Source: Garcia nutans (Eukaryota; Streptophyta; Magnoliopsida; Malpighiales; Euphorbiaceae). Taken from it: a stretch of 64,000 bases of DNA. Where the stretch lies: contig CANTUV010000024.1 of the NCBI GenBank assembly GCA_947685225.1, positions 11,674,001 to 11,738,000 on the forward strand. Reading direction: 5' to 3'. The notes under the pieces were generated by a model. It ran no database searches. It had not been told where the DNA came from and saw nothing but the letters and a program-made list of their open reading frames with translations. Positions 1 to 11,675 of this stretch are shown here, piece after piece. The translations under genes and the position numbers were made by a program. The stretch's first letter is position 1. Each line of letters starts with the position of its first letter.

Positions 1-1015
1 TAACCAAAAATAATATCACCACACTTATTTCTTACAAAATTGAAATAAAGTTCATATAAAGATTCTTTAATCTTTCCTTGCACAATATATTTTTTTATTC
101 AATTCTTTAGCAAATAACTCAATTAAAATGATCCAATTAACTTATTCAAGTATTAAAATTCAAAGAAAACCAACTATTTGCAAATTACTCATACACAAGC
201 ACATACCTCTTTCAAAAACTCATCTCTTTCTCTTTTCTCTTTTTCCTCTTTGATTTCTTATGGGTAATCTTGTCTAATCTAACTAATTCTTTTGGAGATT
301 AACAACTAGATATAATTTCCTCTTGATTTTTACTTGAATTGATGAAAGAAGGAAGAAAGAAAATGAAGTTTGATGATGGTGGTGATGGTTGGCGTGAGAT
401 GATGATGGTAGAAAAAAGGAGAAATTTCTAGTGTCCCTATTTATAATATCTATAAACTTGATTATATAAGAGTAGGCTCATAATAGCTATAGTGCACCAT
501 CTATCTTATTTTTTTAATTCTAATTTAATTTTTAGTCTCGTAAAAATATAAAAATAGTTTCTCTAGTTAATTTAAACTCCTACAATTTATATTTCATAAT
601 TTAACTCGTTAGAATTCACTTCTAGAGTTAAGGACATTTTTATAAATTTTTATCATTTTAAGATTCTTTTTCAGAAATACCAATTTCGTATTTACTCGGA
701 TCAAACTTTCTATTTTTTTAAAGTTTGATTCATCCTACTTTTTTCACTTATTTCAAATATCAAAGTCACTTTCATCACTATACACAATTCATTATCAATG
801 GTTAATAGAAAATTACTATTTAAAATTTTAAACATTACACTTAATATTTTAATTTTACTATTTTAAAATTAATTTCTTTTGTCTATATATTAATTTCAAT
901 GAAATATGGTATAGATGATACTTTTATTTTGATTATTAAGAATATTTGGAAGTTCATATTTAAATATGAGTAAAGTATTTGAACTGCATTTAGATTTAAA
1001 AAACTTAAACTAACT
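1..1015. other. AT-rich intergenic DNA, no gene seen
   Basis: No open frame of useful length and no recognisable protein similarity on either strand. The sequence is dominated by A/T runs with a small CT-rich patch near 225-250. I cannot assign a function. It may be old degraded transposon or ordinary intergenic DNA. Confidence 0.6.
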
Positions 1016-2300
1016 TAAGTATGCTTGCCTCATATCTCCCACCAAGATAATCTCATTTCAAAAATTATTTTTAAAAAATGTTAATTACAGTCTAAAAAGT
1101 GATTTTCCAATAATTTTTTTATTAGTTAAAAAATATTTATTATCTTATTATTTAACTTGTTACCTATTATAGTGGGTAATCTAAATAATAATTAACTATT
1201 ATTCTCTCTCTTAATAAATAATTTTATAATAAATAAATTTAATAAAAACTAATAATTATTTTTTCTCTTAATAAATAAATTTATAATAAATAAATACAGT
1301 AAAAACATAATTGAAAAAATTTTAAAATATTTTCGCTATTTATCAAGTAATTCTCTTAAAATTTTTTACTACATATTTTAAAAATTAAATTTTTATAAAG
1401 TCATTTTATATTTTTATATGTATTCTAATTAAAATTCATGTAGCTTAATGTATTATTATCTTTATATTTTCATGTTAATATGTAAAATTATTAAAAATAA
1501 TAGTTAAATAGAGATTAATGATAAAAATAATTTTATATATTTAAGATCTTCTAACAAAAAACTAGTTAATTAAATTAAAAAAAATTTGTAAAGCACATAA
1601 GAAATCTTAATTAATAAGAATATCTCTTTTTTAATAATTTGTATACCATCAAAGACAATAAAAATAAAATAAAAGTTTTTAATCTTTAATGTGCAAGCCC
1701 TTTAATTTAATGGGTAGTTTCGGTTTTATTTTGAAGAGAATATATGTAAAGGTGATTTTTATGATTAGATTGGAAAAAATATATATAGATAAAAAAAATG
1801 CTAACATATGGTCAAAAGAAATTAAGAGAATTCGAATTAGTTGATAAATAACGAAATTATTTATGCTAACATATGGTCAAAAGATATTAATATATGAGGT
1901 TACATGAATTTTAATTAGAATAAATATAAAAATATAAAAATGACTTTATATAAATTTAATTTTTAAAACAGTATGCTTAACATGTGGTCAAAAATTTTTT
2001 TTAAGAGAATTACTTGAAAAATAGCCAAATTATTTTAAAATTCTTTGAATTCAATTTTTATTTTTATTTATTTATTTTTAGATTCATTTATTAAAAAGAG
2101 AATGATTGTTAGTTTTTATTATATTTATTTATTATAAAATATTTATTAAGAGAGAGAATAATAATTAATTTTTATTTAGACTATTCATTATAATAGGTAA
2201 CAAGTCAACTAAAGAAATATTGTTTAAAAAAAAGTTAATTAATAATATAATTAAATATTATTCTAAAAATTTTCTTCCAATGGGATAGGCATTTGACTTA
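1016..2300. repeat. Foldback element with long inverted arms
   Basis: The stretch 1080-1440 is repeated in inverted orientation at about 1890-2260. Shared landmarks include ttgttacctattata near 1158 against tataataggtaacaa near 2190, attctctctcttaataaat near 1200 against its complement near 2145, and tctaattaaaattcatgta near 1424 against tacatgaattttaattaga near 1900. The arms are about 370-400 bp and diverged by small indels. The outer ends (about 1016 and 2300) also resemble each other. The middle carries a motif around catatggtcaaaaga twice (about 1804 and 1870). No transposase is visible, so this is a non-autonomous foldback or long-TIR MITE-like element. Exact ends and target duplication were not resolved. 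Confidence 0.6.
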
Positions 2301-4430
2301 AAAAATTAATGACTCTAACAACTCGAAGGATCTTCTTCCAAAAAAAGTGATTTTTGCTCTTCGAATTTCGACAAATAATGACTTGAAAAATAATAATTTT
2401 TATTTATTATCGTTTTCACAAATTTTTACAATTTTTCTATTGTCATTTCTAATTTTTAATTTACAACATAAAACTTTTCAAAATTTAATTGGATTCTCAA
2501 TGAACTAAAAAAAAATGGATGTCACAGTTTACATGTCATTTAGTAGGAAATGTGGTGCCACATCAATACCACATATCCCACTTATTTACTGTTTTTAGAG
2601 AGTTTTGCTTTATAAATTACATGCTAAATATATATATATATATATTCTCTTTAATTTATAGTATTTGATGATTTTATTTCATAAATTTTTATTTTAATCA
2701 TTTTATCTCGTGTACTTATTTTTTTTAATAATAAATACTTATTTTAATGAATATTAATTTTTTATTATTTATATTTATAGGTTAAGAAAAATATAACTTC
2801 AAATGATTATATGGTTAGATTAAAATTTTAAAAGGCAAATTAACTAAAAGCTACAAGTTTAGAAGTTTATGTATATACTTTTTTTTTTCAAATTTAATAT
2901 CCCTAAATTTTTTAAATAAAATAAAATTTATTTTATGTAAAATTAAAAAAATATTACAGTTAGGAAAAAAATCAAATTGATTATATTTTAATTTTAAAAT
3001 TGAAATTTTGGTTTAGTTTTGTTAAGAAAAAATAAAAAAATAAGTTTATTTTTCTAAAAAGATCCAGAGATACAGATAATTTTTTTTAAAAAAAGGATCA
3101 AATTGATTATTTTTATTTTAAAAATAAAAAATTGGATTAATTTTGTTAAGGGATCAAAGAAAGAAAATTTTAATTTATTTTATTTAAAAAATTAGAGATA
3201 TTGATAATTAGACAAAAAAAAAAGTTATGTTAAGAAAAAAAAAAGAGTAATTTTGATTCACAGTCCCAACATCTAAGGTTTTCCAACTGTCCCAAGGAGA
3301 GAAAAATAAGTGTTGTTAATGGGGCATTGATAATTATATGTATGCTGCCACCTCAACATCTTAATGGCATTTTAGAAGAAATACATTAATTGGGATGTTA
3401 ATTTAAGTCTGGATAAATCTCTCTTGTTAACAATTAAATTGAAGTGTTTTAATGTTTCAATCTAATATATTCATTGCAGGTTTGAGAAAACTCTTATAAA
3501 ATTTGGTGTGAATCTAAATATAAAGTTGAGAATAAACTTGTAAAATTTTCAATTATATTGAAATATCAAATTAGTAAATTTAAGAGTGGATATAGGATTT
3601 GTTATACTCTAACCACTATAAATCTTATATGTTACATCTTTTATATTCTTATCTCTTTTTAATTTCAGTTATTCCTAAATTTTTAATTTCTCAGCAAGTT
3701 ATCCTTTTTTTGGTGCATAAGAGCCACTATGAGAGTTTACTAGAAACCCAATTAAATTTTAGGAACAGAAAAAATCATACAAATTTTGGAACTGTTACTC
3801 CTTAAAAATTTGAAAAATTTATTTGGTAAAAATTTGAAACAGCTAATAATTGTTGCAAATTAAAATGTCTCTTGGTTTGATAAGTAATTATATTTTAAAA
3901 TTTTCTCCCATCAATTACTAGCTGCTTTGAATTTAGACCCTGTTACTTTTATAAAAAATTATTAATAATAAAAAAATTTTCAAATTTGATTTTTATATAA
4001 CTATAATAGTAATAATAATATACAATTATTAAAATATTATCAATAATATTTTTAAAAGAAAAAATACTAAAATATATAACAAAATAATTAAATTATAATT
4101 TTTTCAATCACTAAATGTAAAATTTATTATTTTACTATTGTCACATATTAAAAAAAAGAAAAATATTTAGGATACAGTAATATTTTCAGAATAAATTATT
4201 AATAGTTAAAATTTACCAAATAATCATATATTTATATCTATGTACTATCAATTATCAACTGTTAACAGTAAACAACTACTATCAAATATTATCTATTAGC
4301 AACAACTAAATAAAAATAAACTCAAAAAATAATATTTATTTTTTATCATCCAAAATATTGTAACTTACGAAAATTGTGAAATTTTAGACCGTGTACAAAT
4401 TTACATGTGTATATATATATATATGTCAAC
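2301..4430. other. AT-rich intergenic DNA with local tandem duplication
   Basis: No gene is supported. A degenerate tandem duplication of about 130 bp lies at 2966-3230; both copies carry atcaaattgattat, a ttggdtta-ttttgttaag core and an agagatac/agagatat tail. An (AT)n run is near 2627-2643 and a (TA)n run near 4411-4424. The 68-codon ORF at 3599 is low complexity without family features and I do not call it. Confidence 0.55.
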
Positions 4431-4739
4431 TTGCACGTTTTTTGCTTGCAAGAACTAGAACAAAGCATACTTATAGATGGATGAGAGAAATGAGATATAA
4501 AAATTTAAATTTATTTAAATAAATGAAAACAAAATACAATACATAATAAAATAAGAATATAAATTATAAGTTATAAACTAAGACTACCTTATACAAGGAG
4601 ATCAATAGGTGTTGAGTACAGGAATGGAAGAATAATAAGTGAAAGAAGAGAGGGAAGGAAGAAGCTAAAACTAGGCTGAGAGGTTCTTGAATGTCTTCTG
4701 TGTTGAGAGAGAAGTGTTTCGGATCCTCTTTTCCTTCAG

Positions 4740-5094
4740 AATGAGCTTCATTATATAGACAGAGGCTTTAAAATTCCACTGTTCTTGTCACATGCTTTGG
4801 CACTGTAGATGAATAGTAACATGTCGTTACTATTTGCTTTTTACTGTACCTTCACGCGTCTAGAACTGTGGATAAATAATACCTTGTCTGAGGTACTGTT
4901 GGCTTTACTGTTGGGAACTTTGGATGAACAGTTCTTCTGACTTTACTGTTGGAATCCCTCTGGTGAATACTGTTGATGAACAGTATCTTGTCAGTGGGCA
5001 CCGTCTTTATTGACTTTATCAATCTGAGTGAAGAAATAAGGTTTCTCCTGCCTTTAATCAGACGAATCTGAGTCAGATTCAACTTCTGACTCAA
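4740..5094 (-). promoter_or_regulatory. Pararetrovirus-type promoter region with TATA box
   Basis: On the minus strand CTATATAA (complement of 4751-4758) sits about 340 bases downstream of the end of coding sequence. It is followed by TGAAGCTCATTCTGAAGG and a CT-rich leader, the same arrangement as the full-length-transcript promoters of caulimovirids. Upstream (4790-5090) there are several degenerate repeats built on actgttg and gatgaacagta. An enhancer role for them is inferred. A tRNA-Met primer site was looked for in 4400-4750 and not found. Confidence 0.5.
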
Positions 5095-5310
5095 TTTTCT
5101 TTTTATTTTTCTTTTCTTTCTTCTTTTCTTTATTTTTCTTTTCTTTTCTTTTTCTTTTTCTTTTTCTTTTTCTTTTCTTTTCTTTTCTTTTTTCTTTTCT
5201 TTTTCTTTTTTCTTTTTTCTCTTTTTTCTTTTCTTTTTCTTTATTCTTTTCTTTTTCTTTATTCTTTTCTTTATTCTTTTCTTTTTACTTTTTCTTTACT
5301 CTTTATTTTA
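5095..5310. repeat. Homopyrimidine/homopurine tract (TTTTC)n-like
   Basis: About 215 bp of nearly pure pyrimidine on the plus strand, in irregular units such as ttttct, ttttc and tttattc. The other strand is almost pure purine. It lies between the Ser-rich coding tail and the promoter-like region of the pararetrovirus fragment. The (tttattcttttc) units at 5235-5290 form a more regular sub-array. Confidence 0.85.
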
Positions 5311-5562
5311 ATGGGGGACAATATACCATAGCAATCATCCTCGTTACTGGGACAGTAATCCGAGTCAGATGTCTCGGTGGAAGATGATGTCATGGATGAT
5401 GAAGAGGAATCCGAAGAAGAGGAAGGAGACTTTCTTCTTCTGGATGAGGCTTTAGAAACTTTAGAATGGACTTTAGTTGAAGATCCAGCAGAGCAGGTTC
5501 TACTGGGCTTAATGGGCTCAGATGTTGAGGGAAGAGACCCAACCATCTGTTCCATTAAGGCT
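5271..5562 (-). pseudogene. Ser-rich and Lys-rich tail of the pararetroviral polyprotein
   Basis: A 94-codon frame that continues the ALNIALLAAAKTAEDYRAL block and passes through about 45 residues that are mostly Ser and Arg, then an acidic patch (SDSDYCPSNEDD), then a Lys-rich end. The Lys-rich end is translated from the purine tract, so part of it may be microsatellite expansion rather than viral sequence. The overlapping plus-strand ORFs here are shadows. Confidence 0.5.
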
Positions 5563-6640
5563 CTATAATCTTCTGCAGTCTTGGCAGCTGCAAGAAGGGC
5601 AATGTTCAGGGCTCTTTGAGCTCCAAAAGAGGCTTAAAAACATGAGATTTAAGTTTTTATCTTTTACTTCTTTTTCAACTTTTACTAACTTACTTTCTTT
5701 AATAGTATCTTCTATTCTGTTTAACTGTTGTCCTATAATTAATAGATGTGCATTACTAAAATTATTTTGTTCTAATATTTTCCTATTAGGATCATCTTCA
5801 GATATAATTTTAAATGGTGCTATATTTATTTCTTTGTCTCCATATAAAAATACACTTGATGTTTTAGGTGGATGTTCACCCTGTATAATTTTATCTTTTA
5901 CTTTCCATTCTGTATTTTTATTTCTAATGGTTACTGGATTTATTAATTTCTCTGTTTTAAGTTTTCCTCTATAAATTCTTTTAAACCAATCAAAGAATTT
6001 CATATTAACTTCATAATTTCTTATAAAGTTAACATATTCTTCTTTAACTGATTCAAAGTCTTTTACCTTTTTCATTACATTTTCTAGTTTATCTTTATTT
6101 TTAGTTGCTGTTAATTCTTTTTTTAATTTATCATAATTGAAAATAAATTCTTTATTAATTACATTCAATTCTCTATCTATGCTTTCTACATTTCCTGTCA
6201 TGAAGGAAGCTGTAGGTGACATAGGTGGAGAAGATGAGTGTTCTATATCTTGGGATTGATTATAATTAGGGTTTGGTTCCAAAGGGTTCATTGTTCCTAT
6301 TGGATTATAATATAAGTGTGGTACTGTTGTACTATAATCTACACTTTTTAGTTTATTACTAGATTCAGGTATATCTGATGTAGAATACCTAGGCTTTACT
6401 ACTGTTTGCAATACAGGTTTAGGTTCACTTTCTTTATATGAAGCATATATTACAGAAGGTAACTGTGAGGCTCTACCTATATCTACTGTTGAAACAGAGG
6501 AGGAAGAGTCTGAATACCTACTGCTTACACTATGTCTACTGAATTTTAATTTTACTTTACCGTCTTCATACTGTTCAATTTTACTGAGTTCTATATTGGG
6601 CTTAACTATAGTCTTTGGTTCAGGAAGAGGAACAGCATCC
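5563..6640 (-). pseudogene. Pararetroviral polyprotein region after the movement protein
   Basis: The longest open part is 6411-5563 (282 codons), with low-complexity linker sequence upstream to 6640. The first half is Pro/Ser/Tyr/Asn-rich and probably disordered. Residues 75-130 are Lys/Glu-rich and likely helical or coiled coil (YDKLKKELTATKNKDKLEN). A more ordered part follows with the segment FFDWFKRIYRGKLKTEK. The position after the movement protein suggests a coat or virion-associated region, but I see no CCHC knuckle, so the function is inferred only from position. A frame change near 5640 separates it from the tail, where ALNIALLAAAKTAEDYRAL continues in another frame. Confidence 0.5.
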
Positions 6641-6648
6641 TCTAAAAC

Positions 6649-7017
6649 TCATTCATCAGGGAGACTAATATCTTTCCACTGAATAGTCTTAGGAATTACT
6701 GTGTTAGCTTTACTTAAATCTGTCTGTAAAAATTTAGTTTCTCCTAATTTAGGTTGCATTATATATTTTGTAGCAAAAGCAGATACCATAGCTTTATAAT
6801 TTATTTTATACATTAATGCTACAGGAATAGATCCTTCAAGCATTTTATAATTATGTGTTTTAATTTCTAAAACTACACTCTTTAATATATTTGGATCATT
6901 TAATGAAATTGTTATATCTGGGAAGCAGTCAAATGAAATTGGACCACTACTCAGACTGGTTTCTATAGTTCCTAATAGTGAGTCATTGAAATTTACAAAC
7001 CTAGCATCTCTGACCAC
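6649..7017 (-). pseudogene. Pararetroviral movement protein, 30K core
   Basis: 122 codons with the conserved block ARFVNFNDSLLGTIETSL followed by a CFPDITISL strand and IKTHNYKMLEGSIPVALMY. This is the pattern of the viral movement protein family (30K superfamily) in pararetroviruses and their genomic copies. In a live virus this protein forms tubules or enlarges plasmodesmata for cell-to-cell spread. Here it is a remnant. It starts after a frameshift from the N-terminal part, and a stop falls just after SLPDE at 6649. The next region continues downstream in the same direction. Confidence 0.75.
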
Positions 7018-7045
7018 AGCCAGAATACTAGTATTTAATCCTTCT

Positions 7046-7423
7046 CTAGTTAAAGGTTTTATACATATTTGTACGAGTCCTATGTGTATATACTTGTATT
7101 TTTTTATTTTTATGATGCTTTATTGATTCTGCAGAAAGTAAAATTATTTTCTCAAAAGGTTTACTCAACTGTACATCTCTTTCTTTAGCTTTAATTATAT
7201 AATCATTTTTAAATATGTTTAATTTTGGTATTTTATAAATATGTTCTTTATCTATCTTTGGTATTACCCAATTATCAATTGCTTTATTAAAATCTTCTAA
7301 AATTACTTTATTTCTGTTAACTATCCTTTTAACTTCTGATGACTCAGAACTATCTGATTTAGTTGTACTAGCAGATTTACATAGAAATATATATATATAT
7401 ATATATAATGGTAATTTCTGCAC
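7046..7423 (-). pseudogene. Pararetroviral movement protein, N-terminal part
   Basis: A 125-codon frame leading into the movement-protein core. After an unlikely Tyr/Ile-rich start made by an (AT)n microsatellite at 7388-7409, it contains a Ser-rich stretch and then a charged segment with VIPKIDKEHIYKIPKLNIF, the kind of region that precedes the 30K core in caulimovirid movement proteins. The frame is lost near 7046 before the core, which resumes in another frame at 7017. The start given is the ORF limit. The original start probably lay upstream and is not recognisable. Confidence 0.55.
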
Positions 7424-9133
7424 ATTCCGGTCGTGACTTTATGTGTGGGATAATAACTTCTGATATTGAAATTCAACTATTGTTATTCGGGAAAAAATTC
7501 AATTTGAATTTTAAGTTTGTGAATCAAATTCAAATTATGACAAAATAACTTATGTATTTAATTAAGAACTAAATTTTTACTTATTAGAGCAATTAAGAAT
7601 AAATATTCAATTTGAATCTTAAACTTGTTAACTAAACTCAAATTAGAAACTTTAGACTTTCTATAAAATTATCCATAAAACAACTTTTTTTTTAAATATT
7701 GTGAAAAAATATTTTCACTTTTAAAAAAAATCAGATCAAAATTTCAAAAATATCTCACTACTCATTAGAATAAAATTTTTTTCTTGAAAAATACCTCATT
7801 ACCTCTCATTATAAATAATATTTTACTTCAATTTTTATTTTTCTTATCAAACTTTACTATTAAATAAATATCTTCTTATAATTTAAATTATATTTTCAAC
7901 ATATAAAATACATTATTTTTTTATAAAGAAAGATTTTTAATTTTGATTATAAATAATAGATAACACTCACAAAATAATATAAAAAAATAAAATATATAAA
8001 AATATATTAATAAAAATCATTTAATATATTTTAAATAAATTTTACATATTATACACATATAAAATAAAGTTAAAAAATATTAATTTATATTCTGTAGATG
8101 TTAGTAACTATTAATTGAGTGGTCGTCAAAAATATTTTTTAATTTATATTAATTTATAAATTAATTAATTAGTTAAAAATATTAATTTATATTAATTGAG
8201 TAACTACAGAATATTAATTTATATTCTGTAGTTACTCAATAACATTTATATGCAACATTTATAGAAAAAAAATTAATTTTTTAAACTTTATATTTTATGT
8301 GTATAATATGTAAAATTTATTTAAATATTAATTTCTCTCTGTAGATGTTATGTATATTATATACAAAAAATAAATATTAAAAATAGATTAATTTTTTTGT
8401 TGTATTAATTTAATAATTTTTATTAATATATTTAAACATTAAAAATAAAATTATTTTTTAATTAATATATTTTATTAATGTAAAATCTATAAAAAAATTT
8501 ATTAATATATGATATGTAAAATTTATTAATGATTTTTATTAATAAAATTAGGAATTAATAAAAATCTATTAACGATTCTTTTACAGTATTAAAAAAAAAT
8601 TGTTCTATGGGTAGTTTTGTAAAAAATCTAAAGTCATTTTGTCCTAATTTGAGTCTGATTAATAAGTTTAAGATTCAAATTAAATATTTGTCCTTGATTA
8701 TACTAATGAGTAAAAGTTTAGTCCTTAATTGAAAAAAAAAATTATTTTGTTCTTCTCAAAATCAACTATTGTTATTACTACTACTACTACCATTACTACT
8801 ACTACTATTATTATTAATTAGTGGTCGTCATTGCCAAATTTATATCATATTTATATGAGGAGAAAAAATTGACCTATGACTCTCTATATTCTTAAAATCG
8901 TTATTACTCAATAACTGATAACAAGCAAATATCATTTATATTTAGGAGAAAAATTGGGCTCGCTATTAAGTCTTTCTACTAATTTTTGAATGTTTTTACA
9001 GAAAAAATAGTTTAAGAAAGAGTTGGAGTTGAATGAGAAAAATTGAGCTAAAAGCTAAAAATTTGTAAGAATATGTAGACATGAGCCTTGGACAAGGCTA
9101 ATGACAGATCTGACCTGATAGTTTTGAAGATAA
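7424..9133. other. AT-rich intergenic DNA
   Basis: No coding frame. The central part is a MITE-like inverted repeat, annotated separately. A (tac)n-like run lies near 8777-8810. The last about 200 bases before 9134 may include the true left end of the Athila-like LTR, which I could not place exactly. Confidence 0.5.
8033..8322. repeat. MITE-like nested inverted repeat
   Basis: Outer arms of about 53 bp (8033-8086 and 8270-8322) are near-perfect inverted copies, sharing aaattttacatattatacac and its complement. Inside is a perfect 19-bp inverted repeat, 8196-8214 and 8221-8239, with a 6-base loop. The whole is AT-rich and non-coding, as in stem-forming MITEs. Further weaker inverted similarity extends outward to about 7990 and 8440, so the element may be larger. 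No TSD could be fixed in this low-complexity flank. Confidence 0.65.
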
Positions 9134-10113
9134 ATTTGACAGCTGTCATTTAATTTATTTTGATGATTTGAAGATACGATTTTAAAGAGATTTTAAAGGA
9201 TATATCTGATTTTGTAAACCCCTATTAGTTAGGAATTTAATTTGAGAAATTATTGTTTATTTTCCTTTATTATTTTTATTATTTGTTTTCCTAATTATAT
9301 TTAATTTAGGAAATCTCGAGGTTTATGGGTATTTAAGCTAGTGGTTCTAGCAACCCTAGCAACTTTTGTTCAACGTTTTGGTTGCAGGAAATTTATATAT
9401 TTTTGACGTTTTTTTTATTCAAATTAGGAGCAACTAATTTACATCTTAGTAGTTCATATTCACAAATTGTTTAATTTAATTGTTGTTTTGCTAATTAATT
9501 AATAGGTTCCATTGCTTGATTAGTTAAATAACATAACGCTATTCAAAATTCTTAAATCCATAATTATTCTCAACGCTTTGATTTAGAAAGCAATTAGGAG
9601 TGTCCTAAGAGATTATACAATCTAATTAAATAAATCTCAAAGTTGGGTTTCTTAGTTAGAATCAAGTCCTTCTAGTTCATAAGACTGTCAATAATTAGAT
9701 TCTAAGGACATTCCTATAGGATAGGTTATAGATAAGAGTTAATTTGAGAATGTTTCCCAATTAATTTAAAATCTAAGAAAAGATTGGTGTTGAGAGCTTA
9801 TTCAATACTATAATTGATTTATTGAAGAATTAAAAAGAGAGATCTTTGAATCCGTGATTAATTTAAGAATTAAACTAAAATTACTCCTTCAACCAAGTCT
9901 TTTTCCATTGAATTTCCCAATTTAGTTTTACTATTTTTTATTTATTAGTTTAATTTTTAGTTCTAATTTATTTTTACTTCTTAATTTATAAACTCTACTT
10001 TCAAAATAAATTTAAATAAATAGTCAATTTTCTATAGATTCGACCCTATTTACCACTACTGTAATTTACTTTATTTAAGATTAGGTTTTATTTTGTGGCT
10101 TCAACACCCATCA
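9134..10113 (+). repeat. Athila-like element, 5' LTR
   Basis: Direct repeat of 12110-12740 for its first about 600 bp: gacagctgtcatttaattta, the tagcaaccctagcaac segment and the ataacgctattcaaa segment all recur. The right end is placed at CA (10112-10113), five bases before the primer site. The left end is only where similarity to the 3' copy starts. The motif ggtatttaagctagt near 9327 may be close to the promoter. Confidence 0.65.
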
Positions 10114-10118
10114 AATTT

Positions 10119-10136
10119 TGGTGCCGTTGCTGGGAA
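10119..10136 (+). other. Primer binding site, tRNA-Asp type (degenerate)
   Basis: TGGTGCCGTTGCTGGGAA matches the plant tRNA-Asp primer site TGGCGCCGTTGCCGGGGA at 15 of 18 positions. It lies directly after the 5' LTR, where Athila elements carry this site. Confidence 0.8.
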
Positions 10137-10162
10137 ATTGATATTAACTTATTTTATTTCTT

Positions 10163-10894
10163 TTGATTACTATATTTTCTATGTCTGCCAATTTTCACCA
10201 ATTTGGATATAAGAAAGAAATTCCAAAAGAGGTAAATGTGTATTCTCTTGAATCCAAAATTTCTAAACTAACTACTTTCGTGCAAAATATAGTTATAGGT
10301 AGTAGGCAGCAAGCTAGAGTCTATGAAAGTTGCACATATATGAAAAATCCTATAGTTCAATATGATTAACCACAATGGAATTATGATCTATACTTTAATG
10401 CTTATCATTCGAAGTGGAGAGATCATCTAAACTTCAACTATGGAGTGAAGCTGACAAATTTTCAACAATTTCAGTCATGGCTGCAGCAACAACAACCACC
10501 ATAACCAACACCAGGTATGTCTTTTGATGAAATGTTTAAATCATTCATGAATAACACTCAATAATTTTAACAGGAGACAAGAGCATGTATTAAAAAATTA
10601 GAGACCCAAATTAGCCAACTAGCAACATCTATAAGTAAGTTAGAGTCTCAAAGCTTAGGAAAAGAGATGGAATTTAAAGTTTTAATTCAAGATGAGAAGC
10701 TACCTACCAAGCTCGATTTCGACCAGCCCAAGCCATTGGTGATTCAACTTCCTTTTTCTCAAAGATTTGCCCAGCTTAAGAAGGAAAAAGAGGAGGAAGA
10801 AATTTTAGAAATTTTTCATAAGGCTGAGGTAAATATATCTTTTCTTGATGCTATTAAAAAAGCACCTCCATGTGTTACATTTCTAAAAGAATAA
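10163..10894 (+). pseudogene. Athila-like gag, decayed
   Basis: One frame carries gag-like sequence broken by stops at 10367, near 10501 and 10561-10567. Parts: an N-terminal block with EVNVYSLESKISKLTTFVQN, a Gln-rich stretch, then ETRACIKKLETQISQLAT (the helical segment typical of Athila gag) and the charged FSQRFAQLKKEKEEEEILEI followed by PPCVTFLKE, which precedes protease in this lineage. No CCHC knuckle is seen. Role in an active element: capsid. Non-functional here. Confidence 0.65.
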
Positions 10895-11180
10895 TGCACC
10901 AACAAAGAGAAGTTCAATGGCTGTGAAAAAGTAAGTATGTGGGAAATATCTCTGCTATAATTCAAAGAAAATTACCTCACAAATGCAAGGACCAAGGTAT
11001 GTTTACTATTTCTTGTAAAATAGGTAATTAAGCATAAAAATAACTATATGTAATTTAGGAACATCAATAAATATTATGCCATTATCTAATTATTTATCTT
11101 TGTATGCTGGTCCTCTTAAAGAAATTTTTGTCATGATTTAATTAGCTGATGAGTCTATTATTTACACTGAAGGAGTTTTA

Positions 11181-11675
11181 GTGGATGTCTTAGTTCAAGT
11201 AAATGGATTAATTTTTCCTACTGATTTTTATGTACTTAATATGGAGGATAATAAATATTCTAACTCCTTTGAAATTTTATTAGGAAGACCTTTCCTTAGT
11301 ATAGCTAAGGCAAAAGTCGATGTATATGATGGTACACTCACTATGAAATTTGATGAAAAAATTGTTAAATTTAAAGTTTATAAAGATAAGAAATATCCAA
11401 ATGATGTGTCTAACATATGTGATATAGATGTTGTAGTCTCTTTGAAGAAGGAAAATTTTGAATTTAGTGATACTGATGAGATGAATACTAATATGGACAA
11501 CTTGAAGAATTTAGAGATGGATTTTGTTGCTAAAGAATTACAGGATTTAGTGTGTAAAAGAAATACTCTCAAACCTTTAGAAAATAATACCTCAATTCTT
11601 GAAATACCTATTTCTCTCAAAGAAATGTTTACCTTTTGTTGTGCAGGTACTAAAATGGAAAGTAATAGACTCTAG
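11181..11675 (+). pseudogene. Athila-like aspartic protease fragment
   Basis: 164 codons beginning MDVLVQVNGLIFPTDFYVL, then ILLGRPFL and VDVYDGTLTMKFDEK, the C-terminal half of an Athila retropepsin. The catalytic D-S/T-G loop should lie upstream and is not recognisable, so the domain is incomplete. The remainder (residues 75-160) is the linker towards RT, and the frame ends where pol has been deleted. It sits in a different frame from gag. Confidence 0.7.

Larger units (their letters stand above)
4690..7423 (-). mobile_element. Endogenous pararetrovirus fragment (Caulimoviridae-like)
   Basis: Read on the minus strand the segment holds, in order, a 30K-type movement protein (7423-6649), an adjoining polyprotein region (6640-5563), a Ser/Lys-rich tail (5562-5271), a purine tract, and a promoter-like region with a TATA box (about 5094-4740). 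Several frameshifts and stops separate the parts, so it is an old dead copy. No protease, reverse transcriptase or RNase H is found between the structural region and the promoter, so the locus is partial or rearranged. There are no LTRs and no TSD, as expected for this family, which enters plant genomes by illegitimate integration. The genus cannot be settled here. Limits are approximate. Confidence 0.7.

Noticed and set aside
3599..3805. 68-codon plus-strand ORF in AT-rich DNA
   Set aside because: Hydrophobic low-complexity translation, no family motif, no neighbouring gene structure.
5377..5974. Plus-strand ORFs over the pararetrovirus fragment
   Set aside because: They overlap the minus-strand viral frames and only mirror their Ser- and Glu-coding repeats.
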